DNA of 63,200 nucleotides from Cumulibacter manganitolerans. Its GTDB lineage: Bacteria; Actinomycetota; Actinomycetes; Mycobacteriales; Antricoccaceae. Below the pieces are notes generated by a model. That model was not told the DNA's origin and searched no databases. It saw only the letters and a program-made list of their open reading frames with translations. This document shows, one piece after another, positions 42,486-50,071 of this stretch. Each line of letters begins with the position of its first letter. Position 1 is the first letter of the stretch. A program made the position numbers and the translations under genes. The stretch is from contig NZ_WBKP01000017.1 in the NCBI RefSeq assembly GCF_009602465.1, forward strand, positions 1-63,200, written 5' to 3'.

Positions 42486-42929
42486 TCAGTCGTCCCACGT
42501 CCACGTCTCGAGGCGCAGCCCGTCGGGAACGTGGTCGGCGGGGTCGTGGTGCTCGGCCATCCGGCGGATGCCGTCGGCCCAGTACGCGTGCAGCGTCGCC
42601 GCGAGACGCGGGTCGGCGTCCAGGCCGCAGTCGGTGAGCGCGGCGTCCCAGGCGGCGAGCGCGCGGGCGTCCATCTCCTCGTGCGGGCCGTTGCCGGCGT
42701 GCAGCCGCACGACCTCCGACTCGGTGCCCAGGGATGCGGTGTACGTCGGCGGCCCGCCGAGCGCCTCGCCCAGGTACGCCGCGAGGCGCGCGGTGTGGTC
42801 GGCGCGGTGGTGCCGGAAGGCGTGCGCGACGATCGGGTCGGCGAGCACCCGCCGGTGCCACGCCTCGGCCAGCCGCAGCACGCCGGGGGCTCCCCCGGCA
42901 GCCTCGTAGACCGACCGCTCGCCGGTCAT
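42486..42929 (-). CDS. Truncated-hemoglobin-like globin
   Basis: 147-residue protein of the trHb/YjbI-like type: YEAAGGAPGVLRLAEAWHRRVLADPIVAHAFRH with a Tyr early in helix B region replaced by context, AAYLGEALGGPPTYTA, and the later VRLHAGNGPHEEMDARALAAWDAAL. The His in VVRLHAGNGPH is the likely proximal heme ligand. Heme binding is not proven. Its ATG overlaps the amidase stop (ATGA), an unusual pairing. Confidence 0.78.
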   Translation of the reverse strand: MTGERSVYEAAGGAPGVLRLAEAWHRRVLADPIVAHAFRHHRADHTARLAAYLGEALGGPPTYTASLGTESEVVRLHAGNGPHEEMDARALAAWDAALTDCGLDADPRLAATLHAYWADGIRRMAEHHDPADHVPDGLRLETWTWDD

Positions 42930-44338
42930 GGCAGCGCCGGGCGCCGGGCCGCGTGGCCGGTGGCCTGCTCGAACACCTTGGCGACCGCCAGCAGCGCGGC
43001 GTCCGCCCGCGGCGCCGCGACCATCTGCACGCCGACCGGCAGGCCCTGCTCGGTGAACCCGCCGGGCACGCTGATCGCCGGCGTACCGGTCGCGGTGATG
43101 TCGCTGCAGGCCCGCATCCACTCGAGGTAGTCGCCCATCGGCCGGCCGTTGATCTGCCGCGGGTAGTCGAGGGTCTCGTCGAACGGCACCACCTGGGCGG
43201 CCGGCACGAGAAGCACGTCGAACCGGCCGAAGAACTCGACCACGCGCTGGTAGAGGCGCTCGCCGTGCACGATCGCCCGCGTCAGGTCCTCGACGGTCAG
43301 CGAGCGACCGAGCTCGACGTTCCACCGGATCGTCTCCTTGACCAGGTCGGGGTTGCGATCCACCACGGGGCCGAGGTTGGTGGCGAACTGCCACGCGCGC
43401 CGGATGCTGAACACCTCGGCGGCGTCGGTGAGGTCCGGCAGCGCCTCCTCGACCGTCGCCCCGAGCGACTCGAAGGTGGCGCCGGCGCGCCGCACGACGT
43501 CCACGACGTCCGGCTCGACCGGGATGCCGCCGCCGAAGTCGGCCGCGACGGCCACCCGCAGCCGGCCGGGGTCCGCCGTCCCGACGGTGCGGAACGTCGA
43601 GCCCGGGGTGTCGAGCGAGCCCACGGCCCGTAGGTCGGGGCCGGCCATCACCGACAGCAGCAACGCGAGGTCGTCGACGCTGCGGGCCATCGGGCCACTG
43701 GTGGCCAGCGTCAGCTGCGCGAGCGGGTCGGGCAGCTGCGGGACCCGCCCGGGCGTCGGCCGCAGCCCGACGACGTTGCAGAACGACGCGGGGTTGCGCA
43801 GCGAGCCGCCCATGTCGCTGCCGTCGGCCAGCGACGTCATGCCGGTCGCGAGCGCCGCCGCCGCGCCTCCCGAGCTTCCCCCGGCGGACCGCGAGAGGTC
43901 GTAGGGGTTGTGGGTGTGGCCGAACAGCGGGTTGAAGGTGTGCGAGCCGGCCGCGAACTCCGGGGTGTTCGTCTTGCCCAGGCTGACCACCCCCGCCGCG
44001 CGCAGCCGCGCGATCACCAGGTCGTCGGCCGCCGGCAGGTTCTCGGCCAGCAGCGGCGATCCGCTGGTGGTGCGGATCCCCTGCGTCGCGTGGGTGTCCT
44101 TGTGCAGCATCGGCATGCCGTGCAGCGGCGGGAGGTCGTCGTGGTGGGCGGCGTGCTCGTCGGCCGCCCGCGCGCGCTCGAGCGCCTGCTCGGCGACCAG
44201 CGTGACGACGGCGTTGACCGTCGGGTTGACCTGCTCGATCTGCGCGAGCGCCGCCTCGGTCGCCTCCCTGCTGGAGATCTCGCCGTCCCGCAGCGCCGCG
44301 GCGAGGGTGGTGGCCGGCATGAAGGGGATGTCGCTCAT
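42926..44338 (-). CDS. Amidase-signature enzyme
   Basis: 470 residues. Catalytic Lys in MLHKDTHAT (about residue 80), Gly/Ser-rich AGGSSGGAAAAL and second Ser in GSDMGGSLRNPAS form the Ser-cisSer-Lys triad. Substrate unknown; family includes GatA and many small-amide hydrolases, but no gatB/gatC are nearby. Related in layout to the amidase at 53785. ATG at 44338 is 6 bp from a TATCCT -10, so probably leaderless. Confidence 0.88.
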   Translation of the reverse strand: MSDIPFMPATTLAAALRDGEISSREATEAALAQIEQVNPTVNAVVTLVAEQALERARAADEHAAHHDDLPPLHGMPMLHKDTHATQGIRTTSGSPLLAENLPAADDLVIARLRAAGVVSLGKTNTPEFAAGSHTFNPLFGHTHNPYDLSRSAGGSSGGAAAALATGMTSLADGSDMGGSLRNPASFCNVVGLRPTPGRVPQLPDPLAQLTLATSGPMARSVDDLALLLSVMAGPDLRAVGSLDTPGSTFRTVGTADPGRLRVAVAADFGGGIPVEPDVVDVVRRAGATFESLGATVEEALPDLTDAAEVFSIRRAWQFATNLGPVVDRNPDLVKETIRWNVELGRSLTVEDLTRAIVHGERLYQRVVEFFGRFDVLLVPAAQVVPFDETLDYPRQINGRPMGDYLEWMRACSDITATGTPAISVPGGFTEQGLPVGVQMVAAPRADAALLAVAKVFEQATGHAARRPALP

Positions 44339-44344
44339 GAGAGG

Positions 44345-44350
44345 AGGATA
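44345..44350 (-). promoter_or_regulatory. Amidase -10 element overlapping the reductase ribosome binding site
   Basis: Minus strand TATCCT, 6 bp before the amidase ATG. The same bases on the plus strand (GGAGGATA) form the Shine-Dalgarno of the divergent flavoprotein gene at 44356. Only 17 bp separate the two start codons. Confidence 0.45.
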
Positions 44351-44355
44351 GGCGC

Positions 44356-45708
44356 ATGAGCGACGCATACGACTTCGTTGTGGTGGGTGCCGGCCCGGTG
44401 GGCGAGAACGTCGCGCAGTATGCGACCCAGGGATCGGACCGCACCGCCGTGCTGATCGAGCGCGAGCTGGTCGGCGGCGAGTGCTCGTACTACGCCTGCA
44501 TGCCGAGCAAGGCGCTGCTGCGGCCGGTCGACCTCGCTGACGTCACCGCGCACGTCGGCGGCGTCCGGGCGGCCACGCTGGACGTCGACGCCACGCTGCG
44601 GCGCCGCGACGAGTGGGTGCACGGCTACGACGACGCCTCCCAGGTGTCGTGGGCCGAGGACGCCGGCATCGACGTCGTGCGTGGCGACGCGCGGGTCACC
44701 GGCGAGCGCGAGGTGACGATCACGCTGCCGGACGGTGGCGCGCGGCGGATCACCGCCCGGGAGGCGGTCGTCGTCGCCGCCGGCAGCGAGCCGGTGATCC
44801 CCGGCGAGTACGACGGCGTCCACCCCTGGACGTCGCGGGACGCGACCGGCGTCCGGGAGGTACCCGCCCGGCTGGCCATCGTCGGTGGCGGGGTCGTCGC
44901 CTGCGAGGCGGCGCGGTGGCTGCGCGCCCTCGGCAGCGACGTCACGATGCTGGTGCGCGACCGGCGGCTGCTGGCCCGCACCGAGCAGTTCGCCGGCGAC
45001 CTGGTCGCCGAGGCGCTGCGCTCCTCGGGCGTCGACGTGCGCTTCGGTGCCGAGGTGCGCGACGTCCGCCGCGATGCTGCCGAGGCGACGGGGCTCGGCC
45101 GGCTGCACGGCGGCCCGGTCACGCTCCGCGTCGGCGGCGGCGACCTCGTGGTCGACGAGGTGCTGGTGGCGACGGGGCGCCGCCCGCGGCGGCCGGTCGA
45201 CGTCGACGCCGACGGCGCGTCCGCGTGGCTGCACTGGGTCGGCGACGCGAGCGGCGAGGCCCCGCTGACCCACTGGGGCAAGTACCGCGCCCGGGTGCTC
45301 GGCGAGCAGCTGGCGGCGCGCGCCGCCGGACGCGCGCAGCCGGCCGTCCCGGACGACGTGCCGGTGCCGCAGGTCGTGTTCACCGATCCGCAGGTCGCCG
45401 CCGTCGGGGCGACGCTGGCGGAGGCTCAGCGGCGCGGCTCCGCGCGCGCCGTCGACGTACCGCTGACGTCGGTCGCGGGCGCCGCGCTGATCCGCGACGA
45501 CCTCGTCGGGCAGGCTCGGCTGGTCGTCGACGCGGACGACCGCCTCGTCGGGGCGACGTTCGTCGGGCCGGAGGTCGCCGAGCTGCTGCACGCGGCGACG
45601 GTGGCGATCGTCGGGAAGCTGTCGCTCGACGTCCTGTGGCACGCGGTTCCGAGCTACCCGACGGCCAGCGAGGTCTGGCTGCGGCTGCTGGAGGCTGCCC
45701 GCGGCTAG
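44356..45708 (+). CDS. Pyridine nucleotide-disulfide oxidoreductase (lipoamide dehydrogenase-like)
   Basis: 450-residue two-dinucleotide-binding flavoprotein. FAD motif VVGAGPVGENVA at residues 9-20, redox disulfide GGECSYYACMPSKALLRP near residue 40 (Cys-x4-Cys), NAD(P) motif IVGGGVVACEAARWL near 177, and C-terminal dimerisation domain with the HAVPSYPTASE equivalent of the His-Glu pair. The redox motif differs from the usual GGTCxNxGCIPSK; this variant occurs in uncharacterised actinobacterial reductases. Substrate unknown. GGAGGATA ribosome site; divergent from the amidase. Confidence 0.88.
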   Translation: MSDAYDFVVVGAGPVGENVAQYATQGSDRTAVLIERELVGGECSYYACMPSKALLRPVDLADVTAHVGGVRAATLDVDATLRRRDEWVHGYDDASQVSWAEDAGIDVVRGDARVTGEREVTITLPDGGARRITAREAVVVAAGSEPVIPGEYDGVHPWTSRDATGVREVPARLAIVGGGVVACEAARWLRALGSDVTMLVRDRRLLARTEQFAGDLVAEALRSSGVDVRFGAEVRDVRRDAAEATGLGRLHGGPVTLRVGGGDLVVDEVLVATGRRPRRPVDVDADGASAWLHWVGDASGEAPLTHWGKYRARVLGEQLAARAAGRAQPAVPDDVPVPQVVFTDPQVAAVGATLAEAQRRGSARAVDVPLTSVAGAALIRDDLVGQARLVVDADDRLVGATFVGPEVAELLHAATVAIVGKLSLDVLWHAVPSYPTASEVWLRLLEAARG

Positions 45709-45742
45709 GGCGCGGCTCCTTCTTCGGGCGTAGCGAGTTCAC

Positions 45743-45852
45743 GGTCGTCGAGCGAACCGGAGCGCCAGCGGAGGCGACGTCGAGACGAAGTGGCGGCGGG
45801 TCGTCGGCGTGCGGCGTCTCGACGTCGCTCGTTCCTCGCTCGCTCGACGACC
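45743..45852. terminator. Nested inverted repeat between convergent genes
   Basis: Outer arms of 13 bp (45743-45755 and 45840-45852) and inner arms of 12 bp (45775-45786 and 45816-45827), both perfect. Located between convergent stops at 45708 and 45863. Sequence GTCGTCGAGCGA / CGACGTCGAGAC resembles dispersed palindromic elements of actinobacteria. Probably a bidirectional terminator. Confidence 0.7.
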
Positions 45853-45862
45853 GTTGGACCCC

Positions 45863-46738
45863 TCAGCGGTGCGCGCGGGCCGAGGCGAACAGGCAGATGG
45901 CCGCGGCCGTCGAGAGGTTGAGCGACTCCGCCATGCCGCGGATCGGGATCCGCAGCCGTACATCGGCGAGCGCGGCGACCTCGTCGGCCAGCCCGTGTGC
46001 CTCGTTGCCGAACAGCCAGGCGGTCGGCGCGGCGAGTCCCCCGGCGTCGATGAAGTCATCGAGATCCGTCGATGCCTCGCCCTCGGTCGCGATCACCTGC
46101 AGCCCGGCCGCGCGCAGCGCGCCGATCGCCGCGGCGGCGTCGTGCTCGAACGCGATCGGCAGGTGGAAGATCGAACCGGCGGTCGCGCGGACGGTCTTGG
46201 AGTTGTAGAGGTCGACGCTGTCACCGAGGATCGCGACGCCGTCCGCCCCGGAGGCGTCGGCGCACCGGATGATGGTGCCCAGGTTGCCGGGGTCGCGGAC
46301 GTCGACCGGTACCGCGAGCAACCGGGGCGCGCCCGCGCACACCCGATCGAGCGGGACGTCGAGGACCGCGCAGCGCGCGACGATGCCCTGCGGGGTGACC
46401 GCCTCGGACAGCGACGCTATCGCCTTCGGCTCGCACGGCAAGACCCGGACACCGGCCCGATCGGCGAGCGCCAGCAGGTCGGCGTGCCGCTCGGCGTGCT
46501 CGGCGTCGACGTACACCTCGCGCACCTGGACGACACCGCCGCGCCCCGCCGGACCACCGGTGGGCTTGGCGCCGACGTCACCGTAGACGGGATGGTCGGC
46601 GCCGATCCCACCATTCGGCGAGTGGAAGCGCAGCGCCTCACGGACGGCCTGCGGCCCGTCGGCGAGGAACGCCCCTTCGCTGCGGCGTACGGCGCGCCGC
46701 AGCAGCTTGCGCGCAGCAACAACCCGGGCCGACCGCAC
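45863..46738 (-). CDS. TrmH/SpoU-family RNA 2'-O-methyltransferase (TsnR-like)
   Basis: About 291 residues. SPOUT knot motifs: DVRDPGNLGTIIRCADASG (motif 1), FGNEAHGL (motif 2) and IPIRGMAESLNLSTAAAI (motif 3); an N-terminal substrate-binding domain (FLADGPQAVREAL) precedes them. Target is rRNA or tRNA, not determined. The GTG at 46738 gives the usual N-terminus (RSARVVAARKL); a TTG at 46777 adds 13 atypical residues. A strong hairpin overlaps this start. Position after rplT matches tsnR in mycobacteria. Confidence 0.88.
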   Translation of the reverse strand: MRSARVVAARKLLRRAVRRSEGAFLADGPQAVREALRFHSPNGGIGADHPVYGDVGAKPTGGPAGRGGVVQVREVYVDAEHAERHADLLALADRAGVRVLPCEPKAIASLSEAVTPQGIVARCAVLDVPLDRVCAGAPRLLAVPVDVRDPGNLGTIIRCADASGADGVAILGDSVDLYNSKTVRATAGSIFHLPIAFEHDAAAAIGALRAAGLQVIATEGEASTDLDDFIDAGGLAAPTAWLFGNEAHGLADEVAALADVRLRIPIRGMAESLNLSTAAAICLFASARAHR

Positions 46739-46759
46739 GGTGGCGGTCGGCCCGGGTTG
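46720..46759 (-). terminator. 17-bp perfect hairpin behind rplT, overlapping the methylase start
   Basis: Arms 46720-46736 and 46743-46759 are exactly complementary with a 6-base loop that contains part of the GTG start codon of the methylase. It begins 30 nt after the rplT stop and is followed by TTGTTGC. Candidate terminator or attenuator of the infC operon that could also hide the methylase start. Confidence 0.75.
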
Positions 46760-46789
46760 CTGGTGGTTCAGTGGCAAGTCGCCGGCCGG

Positions 46790-47167
46790 CTAGGCGGCGG
46801 GCGTGGCCTGCGCCGGGACGTTGGCCCGCGCGACCTCGACGAGGGCCGCGAACGCGGCTTCGTCGGTGGCGGCCAGGTCGGCGAGGATCTTGCGGTCGAC
46901 CTCGACACCGGCGGCCTTCAGGCCCTGGATGAAGCGGTTGTAGGTCATGCCGTTGGCGCGGGCGCCGGCGTTGATGCGCTGGATCCACAGCTGGCGGAAG
47001 TCGCCCTTCTTCGCCTTGCGATCGCGGTAGGAGTAGGTCGCCGAGTGCAGCACCTGCTCCTTGGCCTTGCGGTACAGCCGCGAGCGCTGCCCGCGGTAGC
47101 CGCTGGCCTGCTCGAGGATCGAGCGGCGCTTCTTGTGGGCGTTGACGGCCCTCTTTACACGTGCCAT
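46790..47167 (-). CDS. rplT: 50S ribosomal protein L20
   Basis: 125 residues. Classic L20: [19 protein letters not shown], the [16 protein letters not shown] helix and [15 protein letters not shown]. Binds 23S rRNA early in assembly, and represses its own operon in other bacteria. Third gene of infC-rpmI-rplT. Confidence 0.98.
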   Translation of the reverse strand: MARVKRAVNAHKKRRSILEQASGYRGQRSRLYRKAKEQVLHSATYSYRDRKAKKGDFRQLWIQRINAGARANGMTYNRFIQGLKAAGVEVDRKILADLAATDEAAFAALVEVARANVPAQATPAA

Positions 47168-47206
47168 GAGTAGTTCAGTCCTTCAGTGTCGGTACGAGTA
47201 CGAGGG

Positions 47207-47401
47207 CTACTTGCCCAGCATCTTCTTGATGCGCTTGGTGTCAGCGGGGCTGAGCACCTCGATGCCGTCGAGGCGGCGCTTGCGGGTCGAGGTCTTGTAC
47301 TCGAACTTGTGCTGGCGGTTGGAACGCTCGCGGACGAGCTTGCCCGAACCGGTCACGCGTACGCGCTTGGCGGTGCCCTTGTGGGTCTTCTGCTTTGGCA
47401 T
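47207..47401 (-). CDS. rpmI: 50S ribosomal protein L35
   Basis: 64 residues, PKQKTHKGTAKRVRVTGSGKL at the N-terminus typical of L35, basic throughout. Between infC and rplT. The 63-bp gap to infC holds a hairpin with one bulge (GCCGGGTCGTG / CACGACCGGC near 47440-47465). Confidence 0.97.
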   Translation of the reverse strand: MPKQKTHKGTAKRVRVTGSGKLVRERSNRQHKFEYKTSTRKRRLDGIEVLSPADTKRIKKMLGK

Positions 47402-47464
47402 CTGGAATCGATTTCCTCTGTTGGGTGCGTGCCGGGTCGTGGTGGCACGACCGGCGTGCGCCGG

Positions 47465-48061
47465 CTACTGCGCTTGCGCCGAGCCGGCGTCAGTCTTGGG
47501 GTTCGCGGGGGCCGGCGGGGCGGCCTTCTGCGGGTTCTTGCGGGTGGCGTTGGAGCGGTGCGGGGCCACCACCATGATCATGTTCCGGCCGTCCAGCTTC
47601 GGGGCCGACTCGACGAAGCCGAGCTCCTCGATGTCGTTGGCCAGCTTCTGCAGCAGGCGGAAGCCCAGCTCGGGACGCGACTGCTCGCGACCGCGGAACA
47701 TGATGGTGATCTTGACCTTGTCCCCCGCCTTCAGGAAACGGACGACGTGGCCCTTCTTCGTGTCGTAGTCGTGCTGATCGATCTTCGGGCGGAGCTTCAT
47801 CTCCTTGATGACCGTCAGCGACTGGTTACGACGAGCCTCGCGGGCCTTCTGCGCGGCCTCATACTTGAACTTTCCGTAGTCCATGAGCTTGCAGACCGGC
47901 GGGCGGCTGTCGGGAGCGACCTCGACGAGGTCGAGATCTGCTTCCTGGGCAAGGCGAAGCGCGTCCTCGATCTTGACGATGCCGACCTGTTCGCCCTCGG
48001 GGCCGACAAGCCGCACCTCAGGAACACGGATGCGATCGTTGATACGTGGCTCTACGCTGAT
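47465..48061 (-). CDS. infC: Translation initiation factor IF-3, probable ATC start
   Basis: 198 residues if started at the ATC at 48061. The frame upstream of the first GTG (48016) encodes [20 protein letters not shown], which is conserved IF-3 N-terminus, and no ATG, GTG or TTG is available before it. AGGAGGA lies 3-4 bp before this ATC. Use of AUU/AUC lets IF-3, which rejects such starts, repress its own synthesis. The N- and C-domains ([17 protein letters not shown]...[19 protein letters not shown]) are complete; the tail is Pro/Ala rich. Confidence 0.93.
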   Translation of the reverse strand: MSVEPRINDRIRVPEVRLVGPEGEQVGIVKIEDALRLAQEADLDLVEVAPDSRPPVCKLMDYGKFKYEAAQKAREARRNQSLTVIKEMKLRPKIDQHDYDTKKGHVVRFLKAGDKVKITIMFRGREQSRPELGFRLLQKLANDIEELGFVESAPKLDGRNMIMVVAPHRSNATRKNPQKAAPPAPANPKTDAGSAQAQ

Positions 48062-48064
48062 GAG

Positions 48065-48109
48065 TCCTCCTCAGTAGCACTGACTGTTGCCGCAACTGTG
48101 CAAGGAGGA
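48065..48109 (-). promoter_or_regulatory. Predicted Shine-Dalgarno-sequestering hairpin of infC
   Basis: On the minus-strand RNA UCCUCCU (48109-48103) is exactly complementary to AGGAGGA (48071-48065), the infC Shine-Dalgarno. Inside, GCAC/GUGC and GUUG/CAAC extend the fold. Pairing would shut translation; the switch signal is unknown. Confidence 0.6.
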
Positions 48110-48254
48110 AGCCACTTCCGAGGTACCGGAGCGGCACCGCCGGCGGTGTGCCGGCCGTTGGCGTGCGGCGGTGCGCCGTACGCCGACCTCGTGACCCAAG
48201 ACGTGACGATGAGAATCGGTCGAACGCTCAGGTGGGAGTGAACTCCACTTGCTA

Positions 48255-48272
48255 CGCGATACGGATATCGCG
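48255..48272 (-). promoter_or_regulatory. Hairpin near the infC transcript 5' end
   Basis: Perfect 7-bp stem CGCGATA/TATCGCG closing a UCCG loop (minus-strand RNA). Located about 10-25 nt into the predicted infC leader. Further GC-rich stems follow around 48125-48185, so the roughly 220-nt leader is strongly structured. Confidence 0.55.
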
Positions 48273-48287
48273 CGGTCGCAGTTCACT

Positions 48288-48316
48288 AGTCTAGCAGCCT
48301 TGCCGTGGCGGCCCAA
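48288..48316 (-). promoter_or_regulatory. infC-rpmI-rplT promoter
   Basis: Minus strand TTGGGC (48311-48316), 17-bp spacer, TAGACT (48288-48293), the -10 used by several actinobacterial growth-rate promoters. Confidence 0.6.
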
Positions 48317-48350
48317 GATCCGGGCGCGCGGCGCGAGTCACAGCTTCCGG

Positions 48351-48408
48351 CCCGTTGTGTCGTGCCGGCTTCGGGCGACGTCGCCCGAAGCGGTAACAAC
48401 ACAACGGG
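48351..48408. terminator. Long hairpin with a 24-bp perfect palindrome
   Basis: Inner palindrome 48368-48391 (GCTTCGGGCGAC and its complement) inside outer 10-bp arms CCCGTTGTGT/ACACAACGGG (48351-48360, 48399-48408). It starts 1 bp beyond the SseB-like stop (48410) and lies upstream of the infC promoter: a terminator insulating the two units. Confidence 0.75.
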
Positions 48409-48409
48409 G

Positions 48410-48844
48410 CTAGTCGTCGAGCAGGTTCGCGATCGGGAGGGTGGCGGTGATCGGCCCGTCGATGTCCAGCATGCACACCAGGTGGCCCTCGTCGGCGGCC
48501 ATCGACGCGACGACCGCGCCGACGTGCGGCAGCGGACGCGCGTCCGGACGCCAGGCGACCAGCCGGTCGATGCCGGTGAAGGCCGCGACCGCGGTCATGC
48601 CGTCCTCGCGGCGCAGCGCGATCATGCCGAGCTTGTCCGGCTCGGGCGCGACCGCCGGCACGTACACCCGCGCCTTGCGGAACGCCTCGACGACGGCCCG
48701 CTGGTGCGCCGCCGTGTCGCCCTCCGCGGTCGCCCACGCGTACAGCGCCGCCTCCAGCTCGGGGTCGGGGAGGCCGTCGTCCGCGGACTTCGCGAGGCTG
48801 TGCGGCAGCGGGCGCGCGCCGTCGGGGCCCTCGGCGCCGATCAC
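48410..48844 (-). CDS. SseB-like protein
   Basis: 144 residues resembling the SseB N-terminal domain family (ALYAWATAEGDTAAHQRAVVEAFRKARVYVPAV ... GMTAVAAFTGIDRLVAWRPDARPLP). No catalytic residues known. Starts GTG, 4 bp overlap with the PH-domain gene. In other actinobacteria the same pair lies beside infC, so it is probably a conserved unit of unknown function. Confidence 0.75.
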   Translation of the reverse strand: MIGAEGPDGARPLPHSLAKSADDGLPDPELEAALYAWATAEGDTAAHQRAVVEAFRKARVYVPAVAPEPDKLGMIALRREDGMTAVAAFTGIDRLVAWRPDARPLPHVGAVVASMAADEGHLVCMLDIDGPITATLPIANLLDD

Positions 48845-49335
48845 GCGTCGTCCTCGGTACCGGTGTGCAGCGCCGCCGCGTGCAGCTGGCGCAGCCGACG
48901 CATGGCGTCGACGGCGCGCTGCCCGTCGGCCACCTGCAGGCCGAGCATGGAGAGCCGGTCGTCGTCGTGCAGGTCGAGGATCCCCCACGCCGAGCCCTGC
49001 GACACGCCGACGTCGCGGATGACGCCCCACGGCAGCGACTTGGTGGTGAACACGTTGCGGACCTTGATCCGCTCGCTGTTGGCCCACACCCGGGGCCGGG
49101 TGAACATGAGCGCACCGGCGGCCAGGATCACCCCGATGCCGCCGATGCCGATCTGGTCGGACAGCGTGAAGATGGTGCCGGCCTCGGACTGCTTGAGCAG
49201 CACCCCCATCACCACGAACGTCACGACGATGACCACCGCCGCGATCACCGACCAGATGATCAGCTTGCGGGGCCGAGCGATCAGCTCGAGCGGCTCGTCG
49301 GAGTACCGGGCTTCCAGGGGATCTTCAGTGGGCAC
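48841..49335 (-). CDS. PH-domain membrane protein
   Basis: 164 residues. Two hydrophobic segments at about residues 25-48 and 62-80, then a bacterial PH-like domain (VWANSERIKVRNVFTTKSLPWGVIRDVGV ... WGILDLHDDDRLSMLGLQVADGQRAVDAMRRL). Probably a membrane-bound protein with the PH domain in the cytosol. GTG start. Function unknown. Confidence 0.8.
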   Translation of the reverse strand: MPTEDPLEARYSDEPLELIARPRKLIIWSVIAAVVIVVTFVVMGVLLKQSEAGTIFTLSDQIGIGGIGVILAAGALMFTRPRVWANSERIKVRNVFTTKSLPWGVIRDVGVSQGSAWGILDLHDDDRLSMLGLQVADGQRAVDAMRRLRQLHAAALHTGTEDDA

Positions 49336-49385
49336 GTCTCCATTGTCCCAGATCGCGCGCGTCGTGCCGCGACTACGATGCGCAC

Positions 49386-49940
49386 GTGCCGACGTACGAC
49401 CTGAGCGCGATCGCGGACCAGCTCGCCGCGCACCGCATCCCGGGCAGCCCGCTCGTGGTGGCGCTCGACGGGCCCTCGGGGGCCGGCAAGAGCCGGCTGT
49501 CGCGGCGCATCGCCAAGGCGCTCGGCCCGAGCACCGTCGTGCGGATGGACCACGTCGTCCCCGGCTGGGACGGCCTCGAGGAGTCGGTGCGCCTCATCCG
49601 CCCGGTCCTCGCGCGCCTGCGGGCGGGCCGCCCCGCGACGTACCGCACGTGGGACTGGGCGCGCGACGGCTGGGGCGCCGAGCTGCACCGCTCCCCCGCC
49701 GGCACCGTTGTCCTCGAGGGCTGCGGCAGCGGCGCGCGCTCCCTCGCCGACCTCGTCGACGCGCTGGTGTGGGTCGAGGCACCACCGCAGCTGCGCCGCG
49801 ACCGGGCGATCGAGCGGGACGGCCCGTCCTACGCGGCGAACTGGGCGCGGTGGGCCCGGCAGGAGGAGGCGCACTTCGCGGCGAACGCCACCCGCGAGCG
49901 CGCCGACGTGATCATCGACGGCCGCTACCCGGTGCGCTGA
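49386..49940 (+). CDS. Uridine-kinase-like P-loop protein
   Basis: 184 residues. Walker A ALDGPSGAGKSRLSRRI at about residues 27-43, MDHVVPGWDGL resembling the uridine-kinase Asp region, RTWDWARDGWG, and VLEGCGSGA. Phosphate acceptor unknown. GTG start, 50 bp from the divergent PH gene. It precedes the FdrA-type operon, but a large inverted repeat separates them. Confidence 0.78.
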   Translation: MPTYDLSAIADQLAAHRIPGSPLVVALDGPSGAGKSRLSRRIAKALGPSTVVRMDHVVPGWDGLEESVRLIRPVLARLRAGRPATYRTWDWARDGWGAELHRSPAGTVVLEGCGSGARSLADLVDALVWVEAPPQLRRDRAIERDGPSYAANWARWARQEEAHFAANATRERADVIIDGRYPVR

Positions 49941-49954
49941 GCCGCTCGCGACGC

Positions 49955-49992
49955 ACTGCGGTACCGAACCGGCGGCGATCCGGTACCGCAGT
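49955..49992. promoter_or_regulatory. 12-bp perfect inverted repeat before the FdrA-type operon
   Basis: ACTGCGGTACCG (49955-49966) and CGGTACCGCAGT (49981-49992) with a 14-bp centre. It lies 14 bp after the kinase stop and 80 bp before the DUF2877 start. No T-run. Could terminate the kinase gene or be an operator. Confidence 0.5.
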
Positions 49993-50071
49993 ACGCCGCA
50001 GGTCGGGTGCACCCGGCGGGATCCGGCCCATTACTGTCGGTGCGTCCGATGAGCCGTCTCGTGGAGGTCCC

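Noticed and set aside
46739-46777. TTG start for the tsnR-like gene
   Set aside because: Adds 13 residues unlike the family N-terminus and runs through the hairpin stem; kept only as an alternative.
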